Positions 12,567 through 25,400 of a stretch of 64,000 nucleotides of DNA are shown here, in pieces; within the stretch, counting starts at the first letter, position 1, and each line of letters begins with the position of its first letter. Origin of the DNA: Stenopsyche tienmushanensis (lineage: Eukaryota; Arthropoda; Insecta; Trichoptera; Stenopsychidae). The DNA lies in assembly GCA_008973525.1 (NCBI GenBank), contig WACJ01000335.1:1-64000 (forward strand), read 5' to 3'. The notes beneath the pieces were generated by a model. It made no database searches. It was not told the origin of the DNA and worked only from the letters and a program-made list of their open reading frames with translations. The position numbers and the translations under genes are program-made.

Positions 12567-12911
12567 TTAGAGGTATGGTCTATCCATTGGTGTCTTTTTG
12601 GCTTTGCGATCTCGAGATCGCGGATACCATCGATGCTCGGTAGTGAGAGTAACCCGAGCTAGTCTCTGCCTAGCCTGCATAGGTGTAGGAGCACTTCCTA
12701 ATACTTGACGTGCCTCTTGCAATCGCAAACGCAATGCAGTCGAGTCTTCCACACTGGACTCGGGCAAAGGCTGCGTCTGTTCATAAGGCCTTTTTGGGGC
12801 TGGATGAAGAGCTACAATCGTACTACCATCATCCGTCACCGTCATGCTGAAGATAGATCGTCGCGTCCAACATCTGGTCGCCCCTACAACTTTACTCATT
12901 AACCACGACAT
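12567..12911 (-). CDS. mRpL42: Mitochondrial large ribosomal subunit protein L42 (mL42)
   Basis: A single coding exon of 114 residues. The start is the ATG at 12911 (Met-Ser-Trp-Leu-Met). The open frame runs further upstream only from a TTG, and a TTTATAG acceptor-like site lies just before the ATG, so the upstream part is probably an intron and 5' UTR. The family signature is clear: TVTDDGSTIVALHP followed by KRPYEQTQPLPE, as in animal mL42/MRPL42. The C-terminal part carries Leu/Arg-rich helix and HRWYPRSRDRK. The N-terminus is basic and Ser/Arg-rich, fitting import into the mitochondrial matrix. The protein is a structural component of the mitoribosome. It is head to head with MCRS1 (about 750 bases between starts). 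Confidence 0.93.
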   Translation of the reverse strand: MSWLMSKVVGATRCWTRRSIFSMTVTDDGSTIVALHPAPKRPYEQTQPLPESSVEDSTALRLRLQEARQVLGSAPTPMQARQRLARVTLTTEHRWYPRSRDRKAKKTPMDRPYL

Positions 12912-13662
12912 CGCACCTAACCTATAAATATTTGACAAACTTTCCTATACGCTGAATGAATTGTAGGTTTAATTTCGACAGGCAAACAAACAATGCTACA
13001 TATAATAAGCAATTGCTAATTGAAAACCTATACACAATTCATAATAATAACAAATCGAATGAAAAATACAATTACAACACAATCTGAAAGGACCTGGTAT
13101 ACTTTATTCATTTTAAGTCCAATGTTTGCAATATAATTTTAAAAAATATAGCTGTCAGATGTTTACTTTCGTTTAAATTTCAATTTTTAAGCAAAAAATT
13201 TTCATTAGAATATGAAAAAAATTGTAGATATAAAAATTGCATTATCGGTATATAAAATTAATATATTTTAATTTTTGATCCAATACTTTTATTTAAAAAA
13301 AAATACGTTATTGATTTTTTAAATTATATTTTAAAATTTTAACTGCAATCATACACTCGATTATATTTTTTTCCACTTATATAATTCATAAAAGCAAATT
13401 TTATGACTGACGTAAATATAACCTCTTGATGGACATATTTTATGCTGTTAAGTTAATTGGAAAAGTCAAACAAAGCTGGGAGGCTGTCAAGACTGATCCC
13501 ACCAAAATCACTATTCTGATTATTTCCAATTGAAATTTGTCTTGCGTGAACATTTGAGCAATTTTAAATATGTTCGATTAAAACGACGCAGATGGTGTGA
13601 CTTATTAGAATATATTGGTTTTCGACTTTGGATGACATTTAACAAACCAGGCATCTCGAAAG

Positions 13663-16600
13663 ATGGACTACCAAGGATATTCTTCGGGGCCTGGTGCACA
13701 CGATACTCAAGAATACGGAAGTAATCTAGACATATCGCAAGATTCTACGAAGCGCAGGAGGTATTATTATTTGTATTATTCAATGATTGTTTTTTATACA
13801 GTCAAAGCTTAATTGTATACGATTTTTCATGTTTTATCGCCTAATGATAAATAATCAAATGTATTCATATTGTTGTGTCTTGTGTAGTTCATCGAGATCT
13901 ATCAAGCGGCGGCGCTTCGATGATGAACTCGTCGAATACGGTTCCAGTATACCGGGAGCGTCTGTTTCAAAGGTCGAAAAGAGGGTCCGGACGCAGTCTT
14001 ATTCGAGTCCTTATTCGGAGATGCTCGCGGTTGGAAATATGCAGCCGGCGCCGATTCCGCCGCAACCTGTCCCGTCGGACAATAATAAAAGGCGCCATTC
14101 AAGTAAACCTTCTGGCACAAGCAGTACCAGCAAGCGTTCAAAAAAGAAAGCTCAAATGAATCAACTCAGTACGAAAGACTTAGGGAGATGGAAACCTACA
14201 GATGATTTAGCTCTTATCATTGGCGTACAACAGGTACTTTGATTTCCGTTTAAAACGCGAGATTAGTCCCGGAAGTACTCTTATATAATGCAATATTTTT
14301 TTGTAATCTATTTCAGACTAACGATCTTCGTATGGTACATCGAGGAATAAAATTTTCATGCCGATTTACTGTAAGTGAAATCCAATCGCGTTGGTATGCT
14401 TTACTATATAATGCAGAAATCAGCCGAGTTGCTGTTTCCGCCATGAAAAATCTACATCCTGATCTCGTTGCTTCAGTCAGAAGTAAGGCTTTATTTTCTA
14501 ATGGGGAAGAAGAATTATTATCTACACTTTTAAGTGTAAGTAATTATTTTTTAATCGTATTTTTATGACTATCACAATATAGTTATTTTAATGGTTTTAT
14601 ATTTTAAATTATTTAGACTTCACATCCGACACTTGAGGTTTTCCAAGAACTATTGGAACAAAATCCTACCATCTTTTATCCCACCCGTACAGCTAAATCT
14701 TTGATGGCACATTGGCAATTGTTAAAACAATACAGTTTATTACCAGATCAATCAGTTCAAGGCTTGCCTAGAGGTATGCAATACATAAATTCTTAGTAAT
14801 TATCGAATTAAATTTATACGTATAATTTATATATTCATCAACTAATTTTTGATATTTTACATTGTTTATTTTGAAAAAGGATTCCGATTAAAACAAGTGA
14901 TTTTTATATTTCAGGTGACAATGCCTTAAATTTCTCCGATGCAGAAGAAATGATAAACGATTCAGAACTTCAAGAACCCCGTGATGATGCATTGGATATG
15001 GAACTTGGTGTAGCAGATAGGTAATTCAATATATGTATATATTACGAGGCTCACTCAAATATAACCCGGAATTTTGCTTTTTTGGATCACAGACCGACAT
15101 GAGCTTATCTTAACATATTCGTTCGCCACTCCAGTACAGCCATGAGTGAGCGAGAAATAGCATCCTCTGTTGCGCAATGCATAATTATTCATTTTCTTGT
15201 AAACTAAAGTGTTACATTTTGAGTTGAGGCACAGTTCGGTGATGCTACTCTAAATAAGACCTAAGTGTTTGATTCCATTATCATTCAAATTTGGATTATA
15301 ACTTTTCAGATGGGCAAAAAAAGAAATAAGACTTTTAGAAAATTCATTAGGACGATGGCAAGTGCTGGTTGAATCTGTTGTCGGAGGCGGTGCACCCGAT
15401 TTTGATAAACAGACTTTGGGAATACTGCGAGGTAGATTGGTCAGATACCTCATGCGATCAAGAGAAGTTAGTATTTTTATACATTGCGTTGATTCATTTT
15501 ATTTTGTCTGCATAATTCTTTCAATTTTGAATGAATCTTTTTAGATAACTGTTGGTCGAAGTACAAATGATCACAACGTTGATGTAGATTTAAGCTTGGA
15601 AGGTCCTGCTGGAAAAATATCAAGACGACAGGGTACAATACGACTTAGAAATAGTGGCGAATTCTTTTTGGCGGCCGAAGGAAAGCGACCATTCTATGTC
15701 GATGGTCGGCCCATATTGCACGGCAATAAAGTAAAGTTAAACCACAACACTGTCATTGAGGTAAAATTATTTTATATTAATAAACGTATAAGATTTCACA
15801 ATAGTCTTTTAATGCGATGATAATTTTTGCGGTATGATTTGTAGTGTTGATTTTAATCAATATTTTTTATATTCGGAAATACGATAACAGTTGGATATGC
15901 ATTTTCCGTAATATGTATTCATCATTCGTAGCCATTGGGGGGCTCTCTGGCATTCTCCAAAGGATTGCTCTCGGGTCTATACTATCCACTTAAGATTACC
16001 AGATCTTACAACGGCAATGTTGATCTGGTTTTTCGAGATTGCCACGCACATGGTTTTATTACTAAAATTAATCCTAGGTTCTTATAATAAATGGACAATG
16101 GCGCAAACAAAAATTCGCTACACACACATCATATGGCCGCAGCAAGACTTAGTTTTCCCGTTGGCATCTTTGAGCTTATAACTGTGGTCTTTCTTTTATC
16201 ATAAAGAATAAAGACCCAGATTGAGAAGTCGCATTTTCGTCATCCTCCTTTCCTTCCATGTAGCAATTAACAAAATCATCAAAGTCTTGGAAATCGTACA
16301 GGCGATGAATATCCACATAGTATATAGAGACGATTTTTTGACGATGACAATGTTTTGACTATAAATAACCCTTGTATTAAATGCCATCAAAATACAAATT
16401 ATTAGACCGCCCATTACAAATACGTTTTTTTAATTTAAATACCTATTAAAACTCGTCTAAGAAACCGCATGTTGCATTCGTAAATCTGATATATAAAAAT
16501 GAATTGGTTTTGTTCGTCCAAAATGCACTGCCATACCGTTCATCAGATTGTGATAAAACTTCATCTACTTATTGCTAAAGATTCCGCGAGTAACGTAGGG

Positions 16601-18979
16601 ATAGTTTAATATATATAAATCAATGTTTGTTTGTCCGTATTTGATACGCTGCCATACCGTTCATTCGATTGCGATAAAACTTTCCCTACTTATTGTTTGC
16701 ACATTCTCAAATAATATAGGTATAATACAATTAACTTACAGTAGATCTTATATATAAAAATCAATGTTTGTTTATATTTATAATAAAATAAATATCATTT
16801 ATACTTTTCCCTTATATATATCATTCAATTTCAATAAATGTATTCATTATCGGATAGAAAATAAATTTTAAATTATATTTTTAGAATTATTACTTCTGTG
16901 GCAGCAACGCGCCAGGTACCAACTAGTAGAATTTAATATCTGTTGATCATATCGCTTTAAAAAAAATCCAACACATTTAATCCTAGGTGACTAATCATTA
17001 GTCCCACAGACTACAGACTCAGAACACATTCGACATGTATACATGTCTCGAGCCTTCCCGCCCCGCTCAGTACCTTTCTAAATAAATACATTAGTGAGCC
17101 AGGTGTATGCACTGCATGTACACGTCAATCGCCGCGTCGTCACATAATATGCAGTGACAGTTTAACACGAAAATATTATTAGTATTCTAGGCTTAAAATT
17201 GTTGAATTGTCAACATTGACGCTATTTTTATTGACAATTTATCATATTTTTTATTAAAATGTTATTCACGAGACAATATTTTCTGCATCTGCATAATTCA
17301 GTCACTGTCGATTTTATTGCATTTTTAATTTTTGCATTTCATTCCTCCCGGATGGGGGAGGAATGGGGAAAATTGGGGTTAAATGTGTGAGTTAATTTTT
17401 CAAAATCAATTGTTTTCAACCAAAAAATATCTTTTTTTAATCTTCTCTAATATATAAACATTAATATCTGTTTGTTCGTATGTAATGCGCTGCCATACCG
17501 TTCATCAGATTGTAACAAGACTTCGTCCATTTATTGCTAAGGATTGCGCGAGTAGCATAGGCATAGTCTTATAATATATAAAATCAATGTTTGTTTGTTC
17601 AACGCGCTTACATACCGTTCTTCCGATTGCGATAAAACTTTGTCAACTTATTGTTTAAACTTGCGGGAATAACATAGGCATAATAAAACTGTTGTATGGA
17701 TGGCGCATATTGGTCTGTTGAAATGAAGTTTGGGCTGCGGGACGAGCAGAGAAAGAATGCAATATGCTGTTTAAGTCGGGTCTTCGAGACGAGAGCGAGT
17801 GTGCATGCTTTTGGATCCCAGCTTTTTTCTAATATTAAGCACTTATGGCATTGCAATGCACGCCGGGTATTCGCTATTATTTATATATCGGAGCTTGTTT
17901 TGAAAGTTGATCCAAGACTCAGCTAATCCATCAAAGAAAAGACCTGGATTTGTCTCCATAAAATCTCGTAGAACGCCGTTATCCTATGTTTGGAATCTGG
18001 CAAATCACTTTCTGCGTGTCACTCATCTCATCAATGCAAACGTTTTGGAAATGACAAAATATAGCTTTATACGTTTATTCTTGACCTTGAAATTACAACG
18101 CTGTGGAGGGCCGCAAGCCTTATGCGAGCACATACTCGTGAAAGGTTACTTTTAAAAATTCATTTTATCACAAAAACGGACGATAAAATTTAATCAAATT
18201 ATAATTAAAAATGTTTATATCTCGTCTGGAAAACCGCAGGACAACGTATAAAATACTGTTTGCGAAGATTTAATGCTTCACGCTTCAAATTACCAATCCG
18301 TACTGATGTTTATCTACGGATAAATAGCAGATTATTCGATTTTCTTACTATCTGAAAAACGTTATGTAAACAAAAGGAAATCGATTTATTATCTATACTA
18401 TTTAGCAAACGCTTTTAACGGCTTAGGCGATGGAACATCATCATTGTAAAACAGTCAACGTTTTCAAACTGACATTTAAAAAAAATAGGCGTCGATGTCC
18501 GTATGTTCGATATTAACGCTTCCGTGGACATGTCTTCAATTGCAGTCATTCTTCGATTGTAACTGATTTTGAGGTGTCCGCGAAAGTATTGAATGTATTC
18601 AAAGCCGCAAATTTTACATTTGCTATAATATACGTCGTTATGGAAGATTTCGGTATATTTTTAATGAGATATTTGGTCGCATTTATTGACCTCCGAAGGC
18701 GTTTATCGAATTTACAATTGTCCCCTATTGATGATAACCAATTAATCAGCAATTTAACGTTGACCCCGCTATCTGTAAATGTATTTATTATGGCAAATTC
18801 TCGTTTATAACAATTTTGTCGCAAGCGCGTTTATTTGGTTTATTTAATTTGTATTGTTAAAAATGTGTATTTTACTCTTTTTTCAGATATCGGGTCTGCG
18901 TTTTGTTTTTCTGATAAATCAAGATCTCGTCAACGCTATCAGACAAGAATCGGTGAAGATAAACATAACAACACCGTGA
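13663..18979 (+). CDS. MCRS1: Microspherule protein 1 (MCRS1; Drosophila Rcd5)
   Basis: Eight exons: 13663-13760, 13888-14233, 14317-14535, 14617-14773, 14915-15020, 15310-15466, 15545-15760 and 18887-18979; 463 residues, matching the usual ~460. Every junction joins in phase. The order is an acidic/Ser N-terminus, a basic KRSKKK nuclear-localisation-like cluster near residue 140, the MCRS N-terminal domain starting at LGRWKPTDDLALI (about residues 135-310), and a C-terminal FHA domain (about 355-460) with VGRSTND, GKISRRQGTI and VDGRPILHG. The last exon encodes FVFLINQDLVNAIR, the conserved family ending. MCRS1 is a subunit of the NSL histone acetyltransferase and INO80 chromatin complexes; the FHA domain reads phosphothreonine. 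The last intron (15761-18886) is 3.1 kb and packed with repeats, unlike the other introns (72-289 bases). Intron 5 holds a mariner remnant. Confidence 0.95.
15041..15295 (+). mobile_element. Mariner-like 5' remnant in an MCRS1 intron
   Basis: It starts with a terminal-like tract (AATATAACCCGGAATTTTG) and then a decayed frame containing M-S-E-R-E-I-A-S and a TGATGCTACTCTAA tract. The same two tracts flank the mariner transposase remnant at 56410-56960, which identifies the family. The middle and 3' parts are missing here. Confidence 0.5.
16485..17870 (+). mobile_element. Helitron-like non-autonomous repeats in the last MCRS1 intron
   Basis: Units starting TATATAAA--AATG/CAATGTTTGTTTGT and containing CTGCCATACCGTTCAT and GATTGYGATAAAACTT recur at about 16490, 16610, 16755, 17445 and 17575. 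The last ends in the palindrome GCATTGCAATGC plus GCCGGGTATTCGCT near 17845-17875. Other copies (33215-33401, 46191-46490, 58262-58550) show the same 3' hairpin followed by CTAG or close to it, as in Helitron 3' ends. No Rep/helicase gene is present. Confidence 0.55.
16985..17025 (+). repeat. Small double-hairpin element, copy 1 (diverged)
   Basis: It contains GTGACTAATCATTAGTCCC followed by ACAGACTAC. The core CTAATCATTAG is palindromic. The right-hand GTGATCT end seen in copies 2 and 3 is not conserved here. Confidence 0.5.
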
Positions 18980-21940
18980 TGATTGAGAGACTAAATTAAT
19001 AGAATTCCATATCAAACAGAACACTTTATTTGGTCTTTATTTTGCATACATTGTAAACCATTCATATCTATTACATGTAAACAATAGTATTTCATTTTTT
19101 TTAACATTGTTTATGTCATTTTTGTAATATATATAAATATATATTTGGTAAAATATCTCTACAAAACTTTGAGAAAATATAATTCAATAAATTTAACCTT
19201 TAAAATTAAAATGTTATCTTATTATATGTTGTTTGACATTTTTAACTGCTTACATATCTTACATACAATCAACAAATCAATAAAACATTATTGAATATCA
19301 TATTTAGAAATATTACAAATAAACATCCTGTTATAACATCATCGATTAGTAATCACAGTGCGGCACTTGATGCCCGTATAAAAAAAAATGGTTGGAGATC
19401 ATGACTAAATTTCATCGGCTACATAAAAATATAAAGGAATAGACCGCTAAAAATCTGATTGATAAAATCATTATAACAGGACTTTACGACTGCGTCGGTT
19501 CGGCTACATTCAAAAAAGTTCATATAACAATCATAAAAATCTTCACACAATATGCTATGTTTCAGAAACGTACACATCTATAAGGTTCGCAAAAAATATT
19601 ACAACATTTTGGTAAGATTTGTAAAAGAATCACGCGGATGCGATAGAATTCACTAACAATCGATATATAAAAATCTACGACATAAAATCAACAACTCTTT
19701 ATAAACATTTGACACAGCCTATCGGGAAAAATCCTGTAAAAATATACATTTTTTGGAATGTTTAAATGAATGCTTCAATAATATTTCCACATTGGATGCG
19801 AAACAATAAAAACCGATATAACAAGTACCGATAAATCCTTGCCGATTTTGATAGACGTCTTCGTTAATATTGGCATTGTATGCTGCTTTAAAGCGCATTT
19901 AAAACTTAGCGGGAAGACGAATTGAATCGGCGTTTGGAGGCCGTACGAATCGTCCGAAGAAATTTAAGGAACACAACGAAACACACAGGCTTTTTACGAC
20001 AACACAAGTCCTCAAAAATAGTTCAATTCAATCGGCAAAGACTTTCCGGCACACCTAATATAATACACACAAATTTAGCCAATCGAATCGATTATTCAAG
20101 ACGCATTTACTTCAAAATTACTCAACGCAAATAGCGGGACCTTTGGGCATTTCGTTCGATGAATACGTTAAAATGTTCAAACAAACACCACGTTAAAAAA
20201 CATGCATAAAAAAGCCGTCTTACAGACGCCAAAAAAAGGAAAATGAATTTCAACGCACGATAATAGTGTTTTTATACAGAGTACATTGAGGCAAACTTGT
20301 GTAAAAATCAACGTTTCATTAATATATAAGTAGATATTGACAAAATGTTTGCCATTTGAACAAAGATAACACTTGTAAAATTTGTCATCGACATTAACAC
20401 ACATTTACGCGTTTTAAAACATACAAAACCTCAAGTTTTTTATCACAGTGCGTATTCTTAAAGAGCATCAACCACAACTACAAGACGATTCTGAAGAATC
20501 AAACGGCAAATTTATTCTATTTATGTATATATGTATAGTTTTTATAAAATAATTCAATTCAATAATAATCGTTCAACGCTAGATCACTAATCATTAGTCT
20601 CGCAGACTACAGCATTGCAGTGATCTAAGGTTAAACGCGGTAATCTTCAAGGCAAGATCCGGTATGAATAAACCGCGTGGAATTAATTAATTTCACTTTT
20701 TGAAAGGAGCGTATCAAAAAATATTATTCTATATAAATTTCTTAAACATTATATTTTTGTAAGCAAAGGCACTCTATATGAACTTAAACGTATTTGGTAT
20801 AACGGAGGTATCTAATTTACGACGATCGTAAGCATGGCATGGTCAACTATGTGCACTATAGATTACAAATTTGTACTCGAGTTTAAATCTTGCCAAACAT
20901 TGTAATTTTTCTGGGACAACTTACAATCTATAACAATACACTTAACACAAGGCAATAAAAGTGAATATATTACTCAAACCATATATTTTTTATCAGAACA
21001 ATAACACCCTGCATATGTGACAAGCAATAAAGTCACAAAAAAGCAAATATTTGCAAATATCACAAGACAAATTACCAAAAAAAAAAAAAAAAGTGATTTC
21101 TTACATGCACTTGGCACACGCACACCGTGCTGTGAACGCTGGTAAAATAAGGCACTGATATATGTATATATCCGTGCACGTAAACAATCGAGAAAAATTT
21201 GTACTTTGTGAAAAAACAGCACACAAAAATATACTATATATTTATATATATATATTTTCTCTAATATACCCAAAAAATGACCATTATTACTACAGTACCA
21301 GATAATAGCCTAAATTTCTTCCTTATAAACAAATAAAAACTGGCCAACAATTTAAAATAAAAACATACTCTTAAGCACCAACAAAAAATTACACTAATAA
21401 AATCCAGTTTACTTCGTACGCCCTAAAAATAAAACTAACCATACCTCACAATTAAGAGTATTAATTACATAATAGGTAACAAAATGGAAATCTTTGATAT
21501 GACAACTCGGACAATAAATTAAATATATAATTCTCCAACAACAACATGGCGTAATATTAAAAATAAGTGTAAAATATATATATATATATATAATTTTATG
21601 AGATTTCTAAATACCGCTTAAAGGGTACACATAAACGCATGTCCTTACACTACATTGCACTTTTTTGTTTGTCTCCATACGAGAGCTTACGGTGTTCCTC
21701 TTTGCTCTGAACGTTTGGCATTTAAAATTTACTCTTTGGTGCCTAAAAATCGACATAAACTCACAAAAAAAATATAACAGCGTCGCGCGCTGCAGAGGCG
21801 CGCCGACGAACAATACGCCTATTTGGTAAATAAATTTAAACTTAGCATACCTAAAAGGAATCACTAAAGGAATGTATTTCTCGGAATATATTGGTGGGAT
21901 AAACTGACTAATTAAATCTGTTCACTATGACTATTTTTGT
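18980..21940. other. AT-rich 3' region between MCRS1 and the uncharacterised gene
   Basis: No protein-like frame on either strand. It contains a minus-strand AATAAA near 19030, long A/T tracts, (TA)n near 21240 and 21580, and a 15-base A run near 21080. It may be largely the 3' UTR or last intron of the minus-strand gene that begins at 27235, ending tail to tail with MCRS1; this is inference from orientation only. Confidence 0.4.
20581..20626 (+). repeat. Small double-hairpin element, copy 2
   Basis: A 46-base unit with inverted ends AGATCACT and AGTGATCT. It contains the palindrome CTAATCATTAG overlapping a second stem TAGTC/GACTA. The nearly identical copy 3 lies 1.6 kb away. Confidence 0.6.
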
Positions 21941-21944
21941 ACCC

Positions 21945-22029
21945 TCATTCAATGAATGTGATGGTTGCATCCGAAGCGTCGGCGGCGACGACGAAGCTCA
22001 GTACTGAATCGCGCCAACGGGGCGAGTGA
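21945..22029 (-). other. Possible 3' coding exon of the uncharacterised minus-strand gene
   Basis: A short GC-rich island in AT-rich DNA. On the minus strand an AG acceptor-like site precedes a frame reading WRDSVLSFVVAADASDATI and ending three codons later at a stop. Its incoming phase (2) does not match the two phase-0 donors at the end of the long frame, so either another small exon intervenes or the frame is coincidental. Confidence 0.2.
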
Positions 22030-22138
22030 CTAGGACGTTGGTAAACATAAAATTCAACCGAATATACAGGAAATCATGCATTGTTATGACGAATTTCAGA
22101 GGCACAATTTTATATAAATACGTTTCATATAAATACGC

Positions 22139-22180
22139 AGATCACTAATCATTAGTCTCATGGACTACATACAGTGATCC
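22139..22180 (+). repeat. Small double-hairpin element, copy 3
   Basis: AGATCACT, then the CTAATCATTAG palindrome, then TAGTCTCATGGACTA and the closing AGTGATCC. It matches copy 2 with few changes. Confidence 0.6.
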
Positions 22181-22429
22181 AGGATCAAAAATCTTATTTT
22201 TCAATGATATATTCCTTCGATTTGGTTCTTTTAGTTTCATTATTATAAGTGTGGAAACCGATATCTACTTTTAAAAATATGAATAATAATTTTACAGTTT
22301 TAATAATCAATAAAATATTTATCAGCCTTTAGTAAATTGAATGTGAATCCAATATTCTCACTCTATAAAGTAAAATCGTTATATATATATATTTTTATAT
22401 ATATTTTAAATATATATACAAATATAAAT

Positions 22430-25400
22430 TTATGGTTTGTTTCTCACCATATTTTCAATACAGGCACTTCTTTGAAGGCATACCTGAGGTTGCCATTTAT
22501 TCGCAGCCAATTCCGAGTCGTCTATCCTTCTATCAGGCATGCTGGCATAATGGGAGCCTTGCTCGTTTTTTTTAATTATCATTTTTGGAATCTTTTTAAT
22601 GCTCTTGTTCTTTTTCAACTTCATCTTTATCTGCGATATCGTAGACTCGTCGATGTTTTTCAACACGTCTTCGAATCGCGGTTTCGGAGGCTTCTTCGGT
22701 AGAACCATGCGGTTTTTTAAGCGGGATCTAGCAGACGAATCCGAACTGCAGTCGTTGTCCGCAGCGTTGCCGTTCAATTTTTCCAATAGGGACTTATTCG
22801 TAGGCAGCGGCAGATGGCATTTCAAGTTATGATTATATAAATCGATAGGAGGAATGTATTTTTGCGCACCTTTGGTCTTCAACCGTCCCGAATTCAAATG
22901 CAGTTTTAATCCGTCGCGTTTTTCCGATTTGCGATTAACGCTCTTATATTTTTTGCTAGTTTTATTTTTGCGTTTCACTTCATAGTTATTCGTACAAACT
23001 TTATCCGTGGAATCTAATTCTTCCAATCGTCTTTCAATGCGTTCGTAAATATTCGCATCTTCATATTCTACACTTTTATCAAAAATTTCAAGCTCGGTAT
23101 TGTAATTGTCTTCCTCTTTGGATATATCGACGTCGAACTGATCGTTCGCATCCCGTTTGGTATCGACGTCCATCGCATATGGTTTTTCATGAATTGTATA
23201 ATCGTCGATAACGTTTCCGTTAGAATCTTTTAATAATTCATCTTTCGGGTCGATATTCGAATACGGGGAATCGTATTCTTCCACGGAACGACTTTCCCAT
23301 CTGTGCATTGAGCTGTCGTATTCGACGGAATCGTCTCGATTGTCTTCGGATATGACGGTCTCCACGCATGCTATGTCATCGATCCAACACCCGCCCATTT
23401 CTAAGCCGTTGTCATCCAAATTGTTTTCCAGCGTCTTCTCCTTGTAGAGGGGAACAACGGAATCCACCTCAGACGAGGCGTCAGAGTTTCGATTCTCGCA
23501 TAGCATCACAGTCTCGAGACCCTTGTAGTTGTCGCTGTCGGCGCTGCACGAATCTTCAGCCAGGAAGGTATCGTACTGTCGGTCGGCACCGTCGTAACAC
23601 AGACCGGCGGTGTTCGAATAGACGACGATTTCTCGGTCGTCAGAACCCGAGTACAATTGGATGCGATTGGAGGACTCGGCGAACGAAATTTCAGCGCACT
23701 CGTCGACATTAAAGTTCGTGGCGTCGACATCGAAGCTCACTTCTTCGACAATTTTTTTACTTTCAGGAAAAATACTATCGGAGTCTTCCGCGATTAACGT
23801 AGATTTCAAATCATCATTTTCTGATTTTTCACACAAAATTATGCTATTTTCATCGTTTAATGTAATTTCATCAGGAATCGATGATGCAACATCCATTTCA
23901 AGAAGTTGATTTGAATCGGAATGTATATTTACTATCGTTGACATAGCGTCATTTTCTACATTGATTGAAGGTATATTCTCAGCGACGCGATGCTCTTCTT
24001 TATTTTTAACGAGAGTATTCGTAGCCATGATTACTGACTGAGGTACGAACATGGGACTGACGTCCTCCGTTTTGCATAGCGTATCATAGTTCAAGTCGAA
24101 AGTTTCCATCGCGTAGTTTTCGATCTTATCTTCGGTTCGGCCTGCATCGTCAAGTTCTTGGGTGTTTGTGTCGTTGCAATTTTCCACAACAGGTTCTCTT
24201 AAAAAATAATCAGACTCGTCGCTCTTCTCGCAGGACGGCAGAACTGTCTCTCTGTTGTGATTCTCTTTTATGGTGTCGATCGCTTCGTTTCTTTCGATCA
24301 CTTCGCTCGGCAGATTTGGACTGTTAATTTGACTCATACAGTCGGTTATGATATTTTCACAAATATCAACATTCACACCCGGACTGTCTTCAACAGGCAG
24401 AACTGGGAGAGTCGAGGCGACCACGTTGTCAACATCGGCAGCAGGTGCATCGTCTAGGGACGGAGTGTCTGCAGACGGAGTGTCTGCAGACGGAGAGGAA
24501 GTGCATCCGATGACGGATGTAACGACGGGCTCCACAGGTGCAATTTCTTTCGGCTCTTCGGTTTTGAGGTCGTGCTCTCGCATAGTACTCTCGACCGTGG
24601 TCTGACTCCGCACTTCTGGCAGCGTAGCGAAGGGAGGAGCCGCAATCGAATCGACGATGTCTCTCGCTCCGCCCGGGACTCCGTTGATCGCGGGGGCCGG
24701 AGCTGCATCGATATAGGGTTTCGGATCGCATCTGTCTCGGGTGTTTGAATATTTCAAAACGGTACTGTTCGGAACGAAGGTTTGCATTGGCGGCGGATGA
24801 TCTTTTTCAGTTTTGGTATTTTCGTCAAAAATTTTCATCGTCAGATTGAGGGTTCCGTTCATCGTCAAATTTAGAGTACCATTCATAATGACGGAGGGAT
24901 TTTGAATTTCCTCCGAAATCAAGGGGAAAGTAATCTTTCCATGCGAAGTGAAATCTTCGACGAAGGTCCGGGGACGCGTTGTCAACGATGGGTCCCCGTC
25001 GCCCGCCGCAATGAAAGGAACACTTTTACCATGCAGCTCGGGAAGATCTTCAAGCAGCCTCGGATCGAAGGGAACTGCGGGGGAGAGGGTCCGCGGGGCG
25101 CGGCCGGATTCCGAGGGACATCCCGAGAGGGGAACTCGAGCCTCTCCGGGGGGATCTCTCGGACGACGTCCCGCCGAGACGTCCTCCGGGAGGGGCGCAG
25201 CCCGGCCCCCGGGGACGATCGGCCTGCCGAAGTCGGCCATGTTGTTGAAGACGGAGCCGCAGACCCTGCTCTCTTTGTTTATCTTGCGTTCGTATTCGAC
25301 GTTCGACTCGGAGTAGGGGATCGACTCCGCCGCTCTGCACACGGCGGAAGCCCCCGCGTCGAAGCGGACGATCGGGCGGTCGAAGACGGGCCCCCGGGCC

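Noticed and set aside
12912..12938. Upstream extension of mRpL42 to 12938
   Set aside because: That start would be a TTG and the added codons run over an acceptor-like TTTATAG; the ATG at 12911 is the better start.
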